Under the pieces are notes generated by a model. It was not told the origin of the DNA. It worked only from the letters and a program-made list of their open reading frames with translations, and searched no databases. Shown piece by piece: positions 33,706 to 42,451 of a stretch of DNA of 64,000 bases. The stretch is from Nocardia cyriacigeorgica. Its GTDB lineage: Bacteria; Actinomycetota; Actinomycetes; Mycobacteriales; Mycobacteriaceae. The stretch covers positions 124,001-188,000 of the forward strand of contig NZ_JARWNX010000043.1 of assembly GCF_029868385.1 (NCBI RefSeq). The letters run 5' to 3'. The position numbers and the translations under genes are program-made. The first letter of the stretch is position 1, and each line of letters begins with the position of its first letter.

Positions 33706-35019
33706 TTGTCGACCACGGACGAACGCTCGCGCGTTGAGTATGTGACCGATCCGGCGGCAGCGATGTCTCGCCTGGCGGCCGATGAGCGGTTCGGCGAGTA
33801 CGTCATGTACGAACGCCCCGGCGATTGGGTGTTCGCCGCTGACCCGATCGGCGGCATCGAATTGGATGTCGAGGAGTTGCGGGTCACCTGGAACGGTGAG
33901 ACCACCGCGACCGTGTGGGACGGCAGCCCGGCTGCCGTCGTCGACCGGGCGCTGGCCACCCTGCCGCTGGCCGGTCGCAACGCCTACGGCTGGCTCGGCT
34001 TCGAATTCTGCGCCTGGTCGCTCGGCGCCACCGATCACCTGACCCCGCGAACCTCCCTCGTGCACCTGATGATTCCGCGCATCGAGGTGAGCGTCAGCGA
34101 GGCCGGTGTACGCATCAGCGGTGCCACCGACGACGAGATCGACGTGATCCACGAGCTGATCGCCGGATCGCAGGGGCTGGAGCTGCCGGTACCGCATCCT
34201 GCTGATATCCGCATCGATCCCACCGGCTATCAGGGGCGGGTGGCCGAGGCGATCGGCGAGATCCGATCGGGGCGGTACCAGAAGGTCATCCTGTCCAGGA
34301 AGGTCGATCTGCCCTTCGCCGTCGATATTCCGGCCACCTACCGGCTCGGCCGGGCCAACAACACCCCGGCGCGTTCGTTCCTGCTGCGGCTCGGCGGGCT
34401 CGAGGCCGCGGGTTTCAGCCCGGAACTCGTCGCCTCCGTCGACGACAATCGGGTGGTCACCACCGAACCGCTGGCCGGTACCAGGGCCTTCGGCCTCGGT
34501 GACGAGATCGACCTGGCCGCGCGCGCCGATCTGCTCGCCGACCCCAAAGAGATCGTCGAACACGCGATCTCGGTGCAGACCTCCTTCGCCGAGATCGCCG
34601 CGGTCGCCGATCCCGGCACGCCCGCGGTCTCGGACTTCATGGCGGTGCGCGAACGCGGCAGTGTCCAGCATCTGGCCTCGACCGTGCGTGGCCGACTGGC
34701 CGCCGACCGGTCCAGCTGGGATGCGCTCGAGGTGCTGTTCCCGTCGGTGACCGCCTCCGGCATCCCCAAGCGGGCGGGCGTCGACTCGATCTTCCGGCTC
34801 GACCACGATCCGCGCGGACTGTACTCGGGCGCGGTGGTGACGGTCTCGCCCACCGGTGCGCTGGAGGCCAGTCTGGTGTTGCGTGCGGTGTATCAGACCA
34901 CCGAGGGCGCATGGCTGCGCGCGGGAGCCGGGGTCGTCGGCCAGTCGACGCCGGAGCGTGAGTTCGAGGAGACCTGCGAGAAGCTGGGCAGTATCGCGCC
35001 GTACGTCGTCAAGGCGTAG
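33706..35019 (+). CDS. nbtS: Salicylate synthase of the MbtI/NbtS type
   Basis: 437 residues, chorismate-utilising fold. Conserved pieces are SGRYQKVILSRKVDLPF, TTEPLAGTRAFG and LFPSVTASGIPKRAGVDSI, the last typical of MbtI/Irp9 salicylate synthases. It turns chorismate into salicylate for a nocobactin/mycobactin siderophore. The TTG at 33706 follows GGAGG by only 4 nt; GTG at 33736 is an alternative. Convergent with the cognate ligase; no NRPS/PKS assembly genes are in this window. Confidence 0.85.
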   Translation: MSTTDERSRVEYVTDPAAAMSRLAADERFGEYVMYERPGDWVFAADPIGGIELDVEELRVTWNGETTATVWDGSPAAVVDRALATLPLAGRNAYGWLGFEFCAWSLGATDHLTPRTSLVHLMIPRIEVSVSEAGVRISGATDDEIDVIHELIAGSQGLELPVPHPADIRIDPTGYQGRVAEAIGEIRSGRYQKVILSRKVDLPFAVDIPATYRLGRANNTPARSFLLRLGGLEAAGFSPELVASVDDNRVVTTEPLAGTRAFGLGDEIDLAARADLLADPKEIVEHAISVQTSFAEIAAVADPGTPAVSDFMAVRERGSVQHLASTVRGRLAADRSSWDALEVLFPSVTASGIPKRAGVDSIFRLDHDPRGLYSGAVVTVSPTGALEASLVLRAVYQTTEGAWLRAGAGVVGQSTPEREFEETCEKLGSIAPYVVKA

Positions 35020-35033
35020 GGGCCGGAATCCGC

Positions 35034-35076
35034 CGAAGGCCGTGTGGTCGTGCATGACACGATCCCACGGCCTTCG
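35034..35076. terminator. Convergent terminator between nbtS and nbtT
   Basis: CGAAGGCCGTG (35034-35044) and CACGGCCTTCG (35066-35076) are perfect 11-bp arms; the loop contains a further GTCGTG/CACGAT pairing. No strong U-run. Confidence 0.65.
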
Positions 35077-35129
35077 CTGTCGATCGGCGCCGTCGGTGGT
35101 GGCGGCGCGAACCGCCACCACCGACCGGA

Positions 35130-36767
35130 TCAGCCCTCGGCCTGCAACGCCTTCTTGTCGATCTTGCCGACGGCCGTGATCGGCAGGCTCTCGGCCTGAC
35201 GCAGCACATCGGGGAGCTTGTAGGTGGCAAGGCCGCGATCGGTGAGGAAGGTCTTGATCTCCACCAGCGTCGGCATCTCGCCGCTGACGACCAGTACCGC
35301 GCACACCTTCTCACCGAGGCTCGGATCGGGCAGCCCGACGGCGGCCGCATGCCGGACGGCCGGATGGGCGAGCAGATGCTCCTCGAGTTCATCGCAGGAG
35401 ATGTTCTCGCCGCCGCGGTTGATCACATCCTTGATCCGGCCGGAGACCATCAGATGCCCGCTCGGCAGCCTGCGCACCAGATCACCGCTGCGGTAGAAAC
35501 CGTCGGGGGTGAAGGCGCGGGCATTGTGTTCGGGTGCGCGGTAATAGCCGCGAATCGTGTAGGGGCCCTTGGTGAGCAGCTCGCCCTCGACGCCCGGCGC
35601 CACCTCGTTGCCCTCGGCATCGACGACACGCACGATATCGGCGTCCGACAGCGGTCGGCCCTGGGTGGTGCAGATCAGCTCATCGGAATCGTCGAGCCTG
35701 GTGTAGTTGAGCAGCCCTTCGGCCATGCCGAACACCTGCTGCAACTTCACCCCGAGCGCGGGCTCCACCTCGCGGGCATTGACCTCGGCCAGCTTCGCGC
35801 CGCCCACCTGCAACAGGCGCAGCGAACTCAGATCGGCCTCTTCCCATTCCACCGCCGCGCACCACAGTTGGGCCAGCGGAGGTACCACCGCGGTGACCGT
35901 CACCCGGTGGTTCTCGATGATGGCGAAGGCGTTCTCCGGGCTCGGATCGGAGACGAAGGCCACGGTCCCGCCGACCCCGACGGTGCCGAGAATGCCGGGG
36001 CAGGCCAGCGGGAAGTTGTGTGCGGCGGGCAATGTCGCCAGATAGACGTCATCGGCGGTGAGTTCGCAGACCTGTGCGCTCGCGGTGGCGTTGTAGACGT
36101 AATCATCGTGGGTGCGCGCGATCAGTTTGGGCAGACCGGTGGTGCCGCCGGAGACCAGCATCAGCGCGATATCGGCCGGATCCACCTCGGGCAGGGTGGC
36201 CCCGCTCGCGGCCCGCATATCACCCTGCGCCGGAATCGAATCGAGTGCGGTGAACTCGCCGGGATCGCCAAGCACCAGCACATGCCGCAGGCTCGGCACA
36301 TTCGCGCGGACGGTGCCCGCCAGCTCGCGATAATCGAAATCGCCCGCCTGCGCGGTGATCACGTACGCGACCGCACCGGACAGGGCGGCCAGATGCTCGA
36401 TCTCGGCGCGGCGGTGCGCGGGCAGGGTGAGCACCGGAATGATTCCGGCGCGCAGCACGCCGAACAGCACGGTCAGGAATTCGGCGACATTGGGGAGCTG
36501 GACCACCACCCGGTCGCCCGGTGTGAGGCCGAGGGCGAGCAGGCCGTGGGCCATCCGGTCGGCTTCGGCGTCCAATTCGGCGTAGGTGAAGGTCCGGTCA
36601 CCGATCAGCGCCGTTCTGGCGGGATGTGTGCGGGCGGTGTCGCGGAGCAGATCGCCGAGACTGCGTCCCGACCAGTAGCCAGCGGCGCGGTACTGCTCGG
36701 CGTCGGCATCGGAAAAGGGCACGTAGCCGTCGCGGTGCGTGCCCGATGTGGTGGATGTGGAACTCAC
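35130..36767 (-). CDS. nbtT: Salicylyl-AMP ligase of the MbtA/NbtT type
   Basis: 545 residues, ANL adenylating enzyme. LMLVSGGTTGLPKLIARTHDDY is the P-loop, LPAAHNFPLACPG the aryl-acid-specific A4 region (His-Asn-Phe), and GMAEGLLNYTR plus YRSGDLVRRLPSGHLMVSGRIKDVINRGGENI complete the nucleotide site. It activates salicylate and loads it on an aryl carrier domain encoded elsewhere. The catalytic lysine is in the ITAVGKIDKKAL C-terminus. N. farcinica also keeps nbtS/nbtT apart from the main nbt cluster, as I recall. Confidence 0.87.
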   Translation of the reverse strand: MSSTSTTSGTHRDGYVPFSDADAEQYRAAGYWSGRSLGDLLRDTARTHPARTALIGDRTFTYAELDAEADRMAHGLLALGLTPGDRVVVQLPNVAEFLTVLFGVLRAGIIPVLTLPAHRRAEIEHLAALSGAVAYVITAQAGDFDYRELAGTVRANVPSLRHVLVLGDPGEFTALDSIPAQGDMRAASGATLPEVDPADIALMLVSGGTTGLPKLIARTHDDYVYNATASAQVCELTADDVYLATLPAAHNFPLACPGILGTVGVGGTVAFVSDPSPENAFAIIENHRVTVTAVVPPLAQLWCAAVEWEEADLSSLRLLQVGGAKLAEVNAREVEPALGVKLQQVFGMAEGLLNYTRLDDSDELICTTQGRPLSDADIVRVVDAEGNEVAPGVEGELLTKGPYTIRGYYRAPEHNARAFTPDGFYRSGDLVRRLPSGHLMVSGRIKDVINRGGENISCDELEEHLLAHPAVRHAAAVGLPDPSLGEKVCAVLVVSGEMPTLVEIKTFLTDRGLATYKLPDVLRQAESLPITAVGKIDKKALQAEG

Positions 36768-36832
36768 GTCTGCCTCACATGCGGAATCGGCGGTGATCAG
36801 GAGAATGTGTGCGCGAATCTGGTTTCAGTTAT

Positions 36833-36851
36833 GTAGGTAAGGCAACCCTAT
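36833..36851 (-). promoter_or_regulatory. IdeR/DtxR-type iron box upstream of the salicylyl-AMP ligase
   Basis: GTAGGTAAGGCAACCCTAT agrees with TTAGGTTAGGCTAACCTAA at 14 of 19 positions, 66 bp upstream of the ligase start. Together with the box at nbtS it makes coordinated iron control likely. Confidence 0.72.
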
Positions 36852-36936
36852 CAGTCGCTGGTTGCGGTGGTGACGGACTCGTGACTTCGTTTCCGTCGGG
36901 CCCTCCCGCGCGGTCGGCGGCAACTAGACTCGCCGC

Positions 36937-37815
36937 ATGAGTGGCTGGAGCGTCTCCGACATTCCCGATCAGCACGGCCGGACCTTCATCGTCACCGGCG
37001 CCAACAGCGGACTCGGCGCGGTGGCCGCGCGGGCGCTGGGCGGAGCCGGTGCGCGGGTGGTGCTGGCCTGCCGCGATGTGCGCAAGGGGCAGGCCGTGGC
37101 CGACGAGATCGGCGCACAGGCCGAGGTACGCAGGCTCGATCTCGCCGATCTGTCCTCGGTCCGGGAGTTCGCCGCCTCGATCGACCGCGTCGACGTGCTC
37201 ATCAACAACGCCGGTGTGATGGGCGTGCCCTACGGCCGCACCGCCGACGGTTTCGAAAGACAGATCGGAACGAACCATCTCGGCCATTTCGCGCTCACCG
37301 GGCTGCTGCTCGGTCGCATCGCCGACCGCGTCGTGACGGTATCGAGCGATCTGCACACGATAGGCGTCATCGACCTCGACGACCTCAACTGGCAGCACCG
37401 CAGATACCGCCGCTGGCAGGCATACGGGCAAGCCAAACTCGCGAATCTGATGTTCGCCTACGAACTACAGCGCAGGCTGACCGCCGCCGGATGGTCCACG
37501 CTCTCGCTGGCCGCCCATCCCGGATACGCCTCCACCGAACTCCAATCGCATACCGAATCCATCCAGGACGCGGTGATGTCGCTCGGCAACCGGCTGTTCG
37601 CGCAGAGCGCCGAGATGGGCGCGCTGCCGGAGCTCTACGCCGCCACCGCCGACGTGGAACCGGGCGCCTACTACGGCCCCACCGGTTGGCGCGGAATGCG
37701 CGGACATCCGGGTCGTGCGGGGTCGAGCAAGCGCTCCAAGGATGCGGAGACCGCCCGCGGCCTGTGGGAACTGTCCGAACGGTTGACCGGCGTCACCTAC
37801 GATTTCTCGGTGTGA
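36937..37815 (+). CDS. SDR oxidoreductase (retinol dehydrogenase-like)
   Basis: 292 residues. Rossmann TGANSGLGAVAARAL motif, NNAGVMGVP, GTNHLGHFALTGLL and YGQAK (catalytic Tyr and Lys) are all present, with VTVSS supplying Ser. The substrate cannot be read from sequence. TAGACT lies 6 nt before the ATG, so the mRNA is probably leaderless. Unrelated to the siderophore genes as far as visible. Confidence 0.85.
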   Translation: MSGWSVSDIPDQHGRTFIVTGANSGLGAVAARALGGAGARVVLACRDVRKGQAVADEIGAQAEVRRLDLADLSSVREFAASIDRVDVLINNAGVMGVPYGRTADGFERQIGTNHLGHFALTGLLLGRIADRVVTVSSDLHTIGVIDLDDLNWQHRRYRRWQAYGQAKLANLMFAYELQRRLTAAGWSTLSLAAHPGYASTELQSHTESIQDAVMSLGNRLFAQSAEMGALPELYAATADVEPGAYYGPTGWRGMRGHPGRAGSSKRSKDAETARGLWELSERLTGVTYDFSV

Positions 37816-37898
37816 TCCAGCGCACCGGCGCCTGATGTCACAGCGGTCCGCGCCGCGTCGTCTTCTCCATGAAACCAACCCAGTGAAAGGGCAGGATC

Positions 37899-38369
37899 AT
37901 GGAACCTCGGCTGAACCTCTACGCCAACTCGATCACCGCGAGCTTCGGCAAGCGTCTGGTGACCGCCAATCGGGTCGTCGAGGACTCGGGTCTGGCACCG
38001 GCCACCTTCGAACTGGTCAAGATCCGCGTGAGCCAGATCAACGGGTGCGCCTTCTGCGTCGACATGCACACCAAGGACGCCGCACACGCGGGCGAGGACC
38101 AGGTACGGATCAACCTGGTCGCCGCTTGGCGCGAAGCCACCGTGTTCACCGATGAGGAACGCGCCGCCCTCGCGCTCGCCGAGGAGGCCACCCGCATCGC
38201 CGACGGCGGTGGTGTCAGCGACCAGACGTGGGAGCTGGTGCGCAAGTACTACGACGACGATCAGATCGGCGGCCTCATCGCCGCTATCGCCGCCATCAAT
38301 GCGTGGAACCGGATGAACGTCATCGCCCACACACCGGCCGGTGGTTATGTGCCGGGTTCGCTGAGCTGA
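37899..38369 (+). CDS. Carboxymuconolactone decarboxylase/AhpD-family protein
   Basis: 156 residues. The redox CxxC is in INGCAFCVDMHTKDAAHAG, the AhpD-like active-site pattern with the downstream His, followed by the helical IAAIAAINAWNRMNV block. Most such proteins are peroxidases or AhpD-like adaptors; the exact reaction is unknown. An AAAGGGCAGG stretch precedes the ATG. Probably co-transcribed with the SDR, 83 nt upstream. Confidence 0.85.
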   Translation: MEPRLNLYANSITASFGKRLVTANRVVEDSGLAPATFELVKIRVSQINGCAFCVDMHTKDAAHAGEDQVRINLVAAWREATVFTDEERAALALAEEATRIADGGGVSDQTWELVRKYYDDDQIGGLIAAIAAINAWNRMNVIAHTPAGGYVPGSLS

Positions 38370-38437
38370 GTACCGGTGCGGCGTCGGTGTGCGCTATCCG
38401 ACACCGGGTGAGCGGGCACCGACTGTTCATCGGCTGG

Positions 38438-38443
38438 TACTGT
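38438..38443 (+). promoter_or_regulatory. -10 of the aromatic leader transcript
   Basis: TACTGT followed by 7 nt and then the GTG of the leader peptide, implying a leaderless transcript starting at 38451. A good -35 is not visible. Confidence 0.5.
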
Positions 38444-38450
38444 CAGCTGC

Positions 38451-38522
38451 GTGCAGCGCGTGTATTTCTGGTTTAGCAAGCCGGCCCTGGGTGGGTCGGT
38501 CTGCGGCAACCACGCGCGCTGA
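38451..38522 (+). CDS. Aromatic leader peptide (YFWF) of the DAHP synthase gene
   Basis: 23 codons from GTG: begins VQRVYFWFSKPALGG and ends at TGA just before the attenuator stem. Four consecutive aromatic codons, Tyr-Phe-Trp-Phe, are what a ribosome-mediated attenuator sensing all three aromatic amino acids needs. C. glutamicum has an analogous leader peptide (aroR) in front of its DAHP synthase gene aroF. Probably translated leaderless. High confidence that this is regulatory; the mechanism is inferred. Confidence 0.78.
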   Translation: MQRVYFWFSKPALGGSVCGNHAR

Positions 38523-38565
38523 CCAGATTCCCACCCCGAGCCGGATGACGACCGGCTCGACGGGG
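38489..38565 (+). promoter_or_regulatory. Attenuator downstream of the YFWF leader
   Basis: GAGCCGG-ATGACGA-CCGGCTC (38538-38558), enlarged by CCCC/GGGG, forms the terminator-like stem. Its left flank CCCACCC (38530-38536) can instead pair with GGGTGGG (38489-38495) inside the leader ORF. Ribosome position on the YFWF codons would choose between them. No clear U-run, so translation attenuation of aroG is also possible. Confidence 0.55.
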
Positions 38566-38609
38566 TTCATGTCCGTGGGTCGGCCTGAAGAAAAGGAACG
38601 ACACCCACG

Positions 38610-39701
38610 ATGACAACCGCAGTAGACGTCGATTCACGGCATTCCGATCTCGACGATCAACGCACCCTCAGCGTCAGCCCGCTGCGTTCGCCGGCGGAAG
38701 TTCGCCTGGTGCACGCCATCACCGATGAACTCGCCGACACCGTGCGCGCGGGTCGTAAGGCCACCGTCGACGTGCTCAACGGCGCCGACGATCGCCTGAT
38801 GGTGATCGTCGGCCCGTGCTCGGTGCACGATCCGGCCGCCGCCCTCGACTACGCGCGTCGCCTGGCCGCCAAGGCCGCCGAACTCGACGACCGGCTGCAT
38901 GTGGTGATGCGGGTGTACTTCGAGAAGCCGCGCACCACGCTCGGGTGGAAGGGTCTGATCAACGATCCGCATCTGGACGGCAGTTTCGACGTCAACACCG
39001 GACTCGGTCTCGGCCGCAAACTGCTCACCGACATCACCGCGGTCGGTCTGCCGGTGGCGTGTGAATTCCTCGATCCGATCACCCCGCAGTACATCGCGGA
39101 CCTGGTGTCCTACGGTGCGATCGGCGCCCGCACCGCCGCGAGCCAGGTGCATCGGCAGCTGAGCAGCGCGCTGTCCATGCCGGTCGGGATCAAGAACGGC
39201 ACCGATGGTGACGTGCAGGTCGCCGTCGACGGTGTGCGCGCCGCCGCGGCCAGCCATGTGTTCCCCGGCACCGATCTCGACGGTCGTTCCGCGCTGATCC
39301 GCACCGCCGGCAACCCGGACTGCCATGTGATCCTGCGCGGCGGCAGCACCGGCCCGAACTACGACGCCGCCTCGGTGGCCGAGGCTTGCCTGCGGCTGGA
39401 GAAGGCGTCGCTGCCCAAGCGCATCGTGATCGACGCCAGCCACGGAAACAGCAACAAGGACCACAACAAGCAGGTCGATGTGGTCACCGATATCGCCGAG
39501 CGGTTGGCCGCGGGCGAGCAGGGCGTCGTCGGTGTGATGCTGGAGAGCTTCATCGAAGCCGGGCGCCAGGATCTGACCCTCGGTCACGCCGAGGATCTGA
39601 CCTACGGCCAGTCCATCACCGACGCCTGCATCGACTGGAACACCACCGCCGCTCAGCTCGACCGGCTGGCCGATGCGGTGACCAGGCGCCGCGAGCGCTG
39701 A
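38610..39701 (+). CDS. aroG: DAHP synthase, class I (AroG/AroF type)
   Basis: 363 residues. VIVGPCSVHDPAAALDYARRL, MRVYFEKPRTTLGWKGLINDPHLDGSF and the C-terminal IVIDASHGNSNKDH block are hallmark type I sequences with the metal-binding Cys, His and acidic residues. Condenses PEP and erythrose 4-phosphate, the first step of the shikimate pathway that also feeds the chorismate-using salicylate and folate genes in this window. The ATG lies 12 nt after AAGGA. Feedback allostery is likely but cannot be read here. Confidence 0.94.
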   Translation: MTTAVDVDSRHSDLDDQRTLSVSPLRSPAEVRLVHAITDELADTVRAGRKATVDVLNGADDRLMVIVGPCSVHDPAAALDYARRLAAKAAELDDRLHVVMRVYFEKPRTTLGWKGLINDPHLDGSFDVNTGLGLGRKLLTDITAVGLPVACEFLDPITPQYIADLVSYGAIGARTAASQVHRQLSSALSMPVGIKNGTDGDVQVAVDGVRAAAASHVFPGTDLDGRSALIRTAGNPDCHVILRGGSTGPNYDAASVAEACLRLEKASLPKRIVIDASHGNSNKDHNKQVDVVTDIAERLAAGEQGVVGVMLESFIEAGRQDLTLGHAEDLTYGQSITDACIDWNTTAAQLDRLADAVTRRRER

Positions 39702-39732
39702 AGACTCGACGCCTTGTCGGAGACGAATGGAT

Positions 39733-40269
39733 CTACCGGGGCGTGGCGATGACGCCGAGCAGGTCGCCGGAGGTGACCGTGCCGACGTCGAAACCCGCCC
39801 CGGTCAGATGGTCGATGAGGTTGCGCGGAGTGGTCGTCGGTGCTGTCGAGGTGCGCTCACCGGGTTCGCCGTAGCCGTAGAACAGGTACAGCGCCGCACC
39901 CGGCGCGAGGGCTTCCCGCAGGACCGCGAGTTCGGCGGTGGGGTTGCGGGTCCAGAACGCATTCACGTTGACGGCAAGGATCTTGTCGAAGCCCGCTGGT
40001 GCGAGTTCCGCGGTTCGTTCGCGGGTGAGCTCCTCCAGTGCGAGTTGCCGGACGCGGACTCGGCCGGATTCGATCAGCGCCGCATGCCGTTTCGCGGCGC
40101 GTTCGACAGCGGTGGCGGAGCGGTCGATCCCGATGATGCAGCCGGTGTCGAGCGATTCGGCCAGGACCGCCAGCGAATCGCTGGATCCCGGCCCGATTTC
40201 GAGCAGTCGGTCGCCGGGTGCTGGATCGATGATTCGGCGAAACCACAGGAACCGCGCATCATGGGCCAT
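39733..40269 (-). CDS. Class I SAM-dependent methyltransferase
   Basis: 178 residues. SAM motif I is LLEIGPGSSDSLAVLAE, followed by acidic GIDRSATAVERAA and a FDKILAVNVNAFW post-motif; the C-terminus reads LIDHLTGAGFDVGTVTSGDLLGVIA. Substrate unknown. The ATG at 40269 is chosen because it starts the conserved region; the frame extends much farther upstream but into GC-rich, unconserved sequence. Adjacent to a GNAT gene on the same strand. Confidence 0.8.
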   Translation of the reverse strand: MAHDARFLWFRRIIDPAPGDRLLEIGPGSSDSLAVLAESLDTGCIIGIDRSATAVERAAKRHAALIESGRVRVRQLALEELTRERTAELAPAGFDKILAVNVNAFWTRNPTAELAVLREALAPGAALYLFYGYGEPGERTSTAPTTTPRNLIDHLTGAGFDVGTVTSGDLLGVIATPR

Positions 40270-40321
40270 ATCTGGCGAAACTACGCGCTGTCGTCCGAAC
40301 TCGCGGGCGTTCGGGGTGGCC

Positions 40322-40927
40322 CTATCCGTTCGGCCCGGCCGATCCGTCCGCGCCGGCGAAGGTATGCGCGGGCCAGTCGGGTACCGGGCCGGGCCGGTCG
40401 GTGACCAGCCGCGCACCCAGCCAGCTGTCGCGCCGGACGCCACGCTGAAGGCCCCCCAACCTGTCGGTGCCCTCATAGTGGAACCCGTTGCGGCGCACCA
40501 CCGCGGCCGAGGCGTAGTTGCCGACGAAGGCGCGCCAGCCGATCCTGATCAGGGCCAGGCCGTCGGGATCGAAACCGAAATCGCAGACCAGTCGCACCGC
40601 CCGCGACATGATGCCCCTGCCGCGGAAATCCGATCCGAGCCAGAAGCCGATCTCGGCCGCCGTCTCATCACGCGCTCCGAGCCCGATCATGCCGAGCACG
40701 GGTCCGTCATCGGCCGGGCGGATCGCCCAGGTCGGGCTGCGGTCGGCCCAGCCGGGTTCCGATATCTCGGTGAGGAAGGCCTCCGCGTCGGCGCGTCCGT
40801 ACGGCAGCGGGATCGTCACCCATTCGCCGATGGACGGCTCCTGGCAGCGCGCGACGATCGTGTCGATATCGGTGGCGCGCGGCCGCGACAACCAGACTGT
40901 CCCGTCGGTGAGTGTGCGGTCCTCCAT
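40322..40927 (-). CDS. GNAT acetyltransferase (RimJ/RimL type)
   Basis: 201 residues. The acetyl-CoA loop is GSDFRGRGIMSRAV, preceded by AAEIGFWL and followed by IRIGWRAFVGNYASAAVVRRNGFHYEGT, the RimJ/RimL pattern. Probably N-acetylates a protein N-terminus or small molecule. The ATG at 40927 (MEDRTLTDG) is preferred; 12 more residues are in frame. Divergent from the ECF sigma gene. Confidence 0.8.
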   Translation of the reverse strand: MEDRTLTDGTVWLSRPRATDIDTIVARCQEPSIGEWVTIPLPYGRADAEAFLTEISEPGWADRSPTWAIRPADDGPVLGMIGLGARDETAAEIGFWLGSDFRGRGIMSRAVRLVCDFGFDPDGLALIRIGWRAFVGNYASAAVVRRNGFHYEGTDRLGGLQRGVRRDSWLGARLVTDRPGPVPDWPAHTFAGADGSAGPNG

Positions 40928-41024
40928 CGCCACATGGTGGCACGGACCCGGCGGTCGGTTCATCGGGTTTTCCGGTGCCGAGGGCGGCGCGGGCGGGTGG
41001 TCGGGGGTCCGTACACTTCGACCG

Positions 41025-41942
41025 GTGGTAGCCGCATTGCTTGCTGACTTGTTCGAATCGCATCGGTCGCATCTGCTGTCGGTCGGCTACCGCCTGACCG
41101 GGAGTGTGGCCGACGCCGAGGACGCGGTGCAGGAGAGCTGGCTGCGGCTGGCCGGGGCCAGGCAGTCCGAGATCGAGGATCTGCGGGCGTGGCTGACCAC
41201 CGTGGTGAGCCGGATCTGCCTGGATCGGTTGCGCAGTGCGGCCGTGCGGCGGGAAAGCTATGTGGGGCAGTGGTTGCCGGAGCCGGTGGTGACCGGGCTC
41301 GGCTCGTCGAGTGCCCCCGATCCGCTGGACGCGGTGGTGCGCCGACAGGAATTCCGGTTCGCCGCCATGGTCGTGCTCGATTCGCTGACCCCGCCGCAGC
41401 GGGTGGCCTTCGTGCTGCACGACGGTCTCGCGGTGCCGTTCGATGAGATCGCCGAGATTCTGGAGGTCACCCCCGAGGCGGCCCGTCAGCTCGCGGTCCG
41501 GGCGCGCAAAGCGGTGTCGCGGGCGCCGGAGCCGGTCGCCGACGACGATCATGTCGCGGCGGTGCAGCGGCTGCTCGCGGCATTGACGACGGGGGATGTG
41601 CAGGCGGTGACCGCGGCGCTGCATCCGGACGCGGTGATGATCGGCGATGCCGATGGCACCACCTCCACCGCCGTCAATGTGCTGCACGGTGCGGATCGGA
41701 TCGCCAGGTTCTTCGTCGGGTTGCTGCGCAAGTACGGCATCGAGGGCGCGGAGATGGTGCGCAGTATGGAGATCGTATCGGTCAACGGTCAGTGGGGTGC
41801 GCTGGTGGCCGAGCGGGCGGCCGACGATCGTGCTCCCGGGATACCGCGGCGGGTGGTGGGATTCGCGGTGCGCGACGGGTTGGTCTGGGGCACTTACGAT
41901 ATCGCCAATCCGGCCAAGCACACCGGTATCCGGATCGACTGA
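41025..41942 (+). CDS. ECF sigma factor with SnoaL-like C-terminus (ECF41/SigJ type)
   Basis: 305 residues. Sigma-2: RSHLLSVGYRLTGSVADAEDAVQESWLRL; linker with DLRAWLTTVVSRICLDRLRSA; sigma-4: LTPPQRVAFVLHDGLAVPFDEIAEIL. The last ~120 residues (HPDAVMIGDADG, AERAADDRAPG) form an NTF2/SnoaL domain that in ECF41 sigma factors regulates activity in place of an anti-sigma factor. GTG start 7 nt after TACACT (41012-41017), so leaderless. ECF41 genes usually sit beside a carboxymuconolactone decarboxylase or oxidoreductase; here an AhpD-like gene is ~2.7 kb upstream. Confidence 0.88.
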   Translation: MVAALLADLFESHRSHLLSVGYRLTGSVADAEDAVQESWLRLAGARQSEIEDLRAWLTTVVSRICLDRLRSAAVRRESYVGQWLPEPVVTGLGSSSAPDPLDAVVRRQEFRFAAMVVLDSLTPPQRVAFVLHDGLAVPFDEIAEILEVTPEAARQLAVRARKAVSRAPEPVADDDHVAAVQRLLAALTTGDVQAVTAALHPDAVMIGDADGTTSTAVNVLHGADRIARFFVGLLRKYGIEGAEMVRSMEIVSVNGQWGALVAERAADDRAPGIPRRVVGFAVRDGLVWGTYDIANPAKHTGIRID

Positions 41943-42005
41943 ACGGATCGGGAGGGCGAGCGCCGTCGGGCCGGGCCGCGCATCCCGGCCCGACGGGGTG
42001 ATGCG

Positions 42006-42209
42006 CTACGGCGTGGCCGAACCGGTGAACCAGTCGCCGGTCGAGGAACCGGTGCTGTGGTCGCCGGTCGACGATCCGAGACCCCAGTCCGGGGTCGAGG
42101 AACCGAAGCCTGCGATCAGGTCATGGGCTACATCGCGAAGCTGACCCAAGAGGAATCCGGCGACCTCCGACGCGGCCGGATTCGATATCAGGTCGAGGTA
42201 TGAGGCCAT
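42006..42209 (-). CDS. Small protein with SSTGD repeats
   Basis: 67 residues: a helical N-terminal half (MASYLDLISNPAASEVAGF, then LLGQLRDVAHDLIAGF) and a C-terminal half made of GSST(P/G)D(W/H) units ending TGSATP. AAAGGGG lies 6 nt before the ATG. A hairpin-forming CCCGCCTCGGCGGG is just upstream. I do not recognise it. Codon repetition rather than chance could also produce the pattern, so it may be a non-gene. Confidence 0.5.
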   Translation of the reverse strand: MASYLDLISNPAASEVAGFLLGQLRDVAHDLIAGFGSSTPDWGLGSSTGDHSTGSSTGDWFTGSATP

Positions 42210-42451
42210 AGGCGCCCCTTTCGAGATACCCGCCGAGGCGGGCTGTGAAATAGAACACGGCGAGGCTAGCTGCCTATGGGAAAACGCACAACCATGCAGG
42301 TGAAAGCTGGAAAGCGAATGTGAAACATAGCTGTTCGCTATCTGGTGGCAACGATAGCGATTCCATGGCTATCGCGGATACGCGTCGCGCCGTTCGATGG
42401 CGGCGAGGAGAGGGCCGAAGGCCTGCGCGTGCGCCCACTAGGCTCGCTGCT

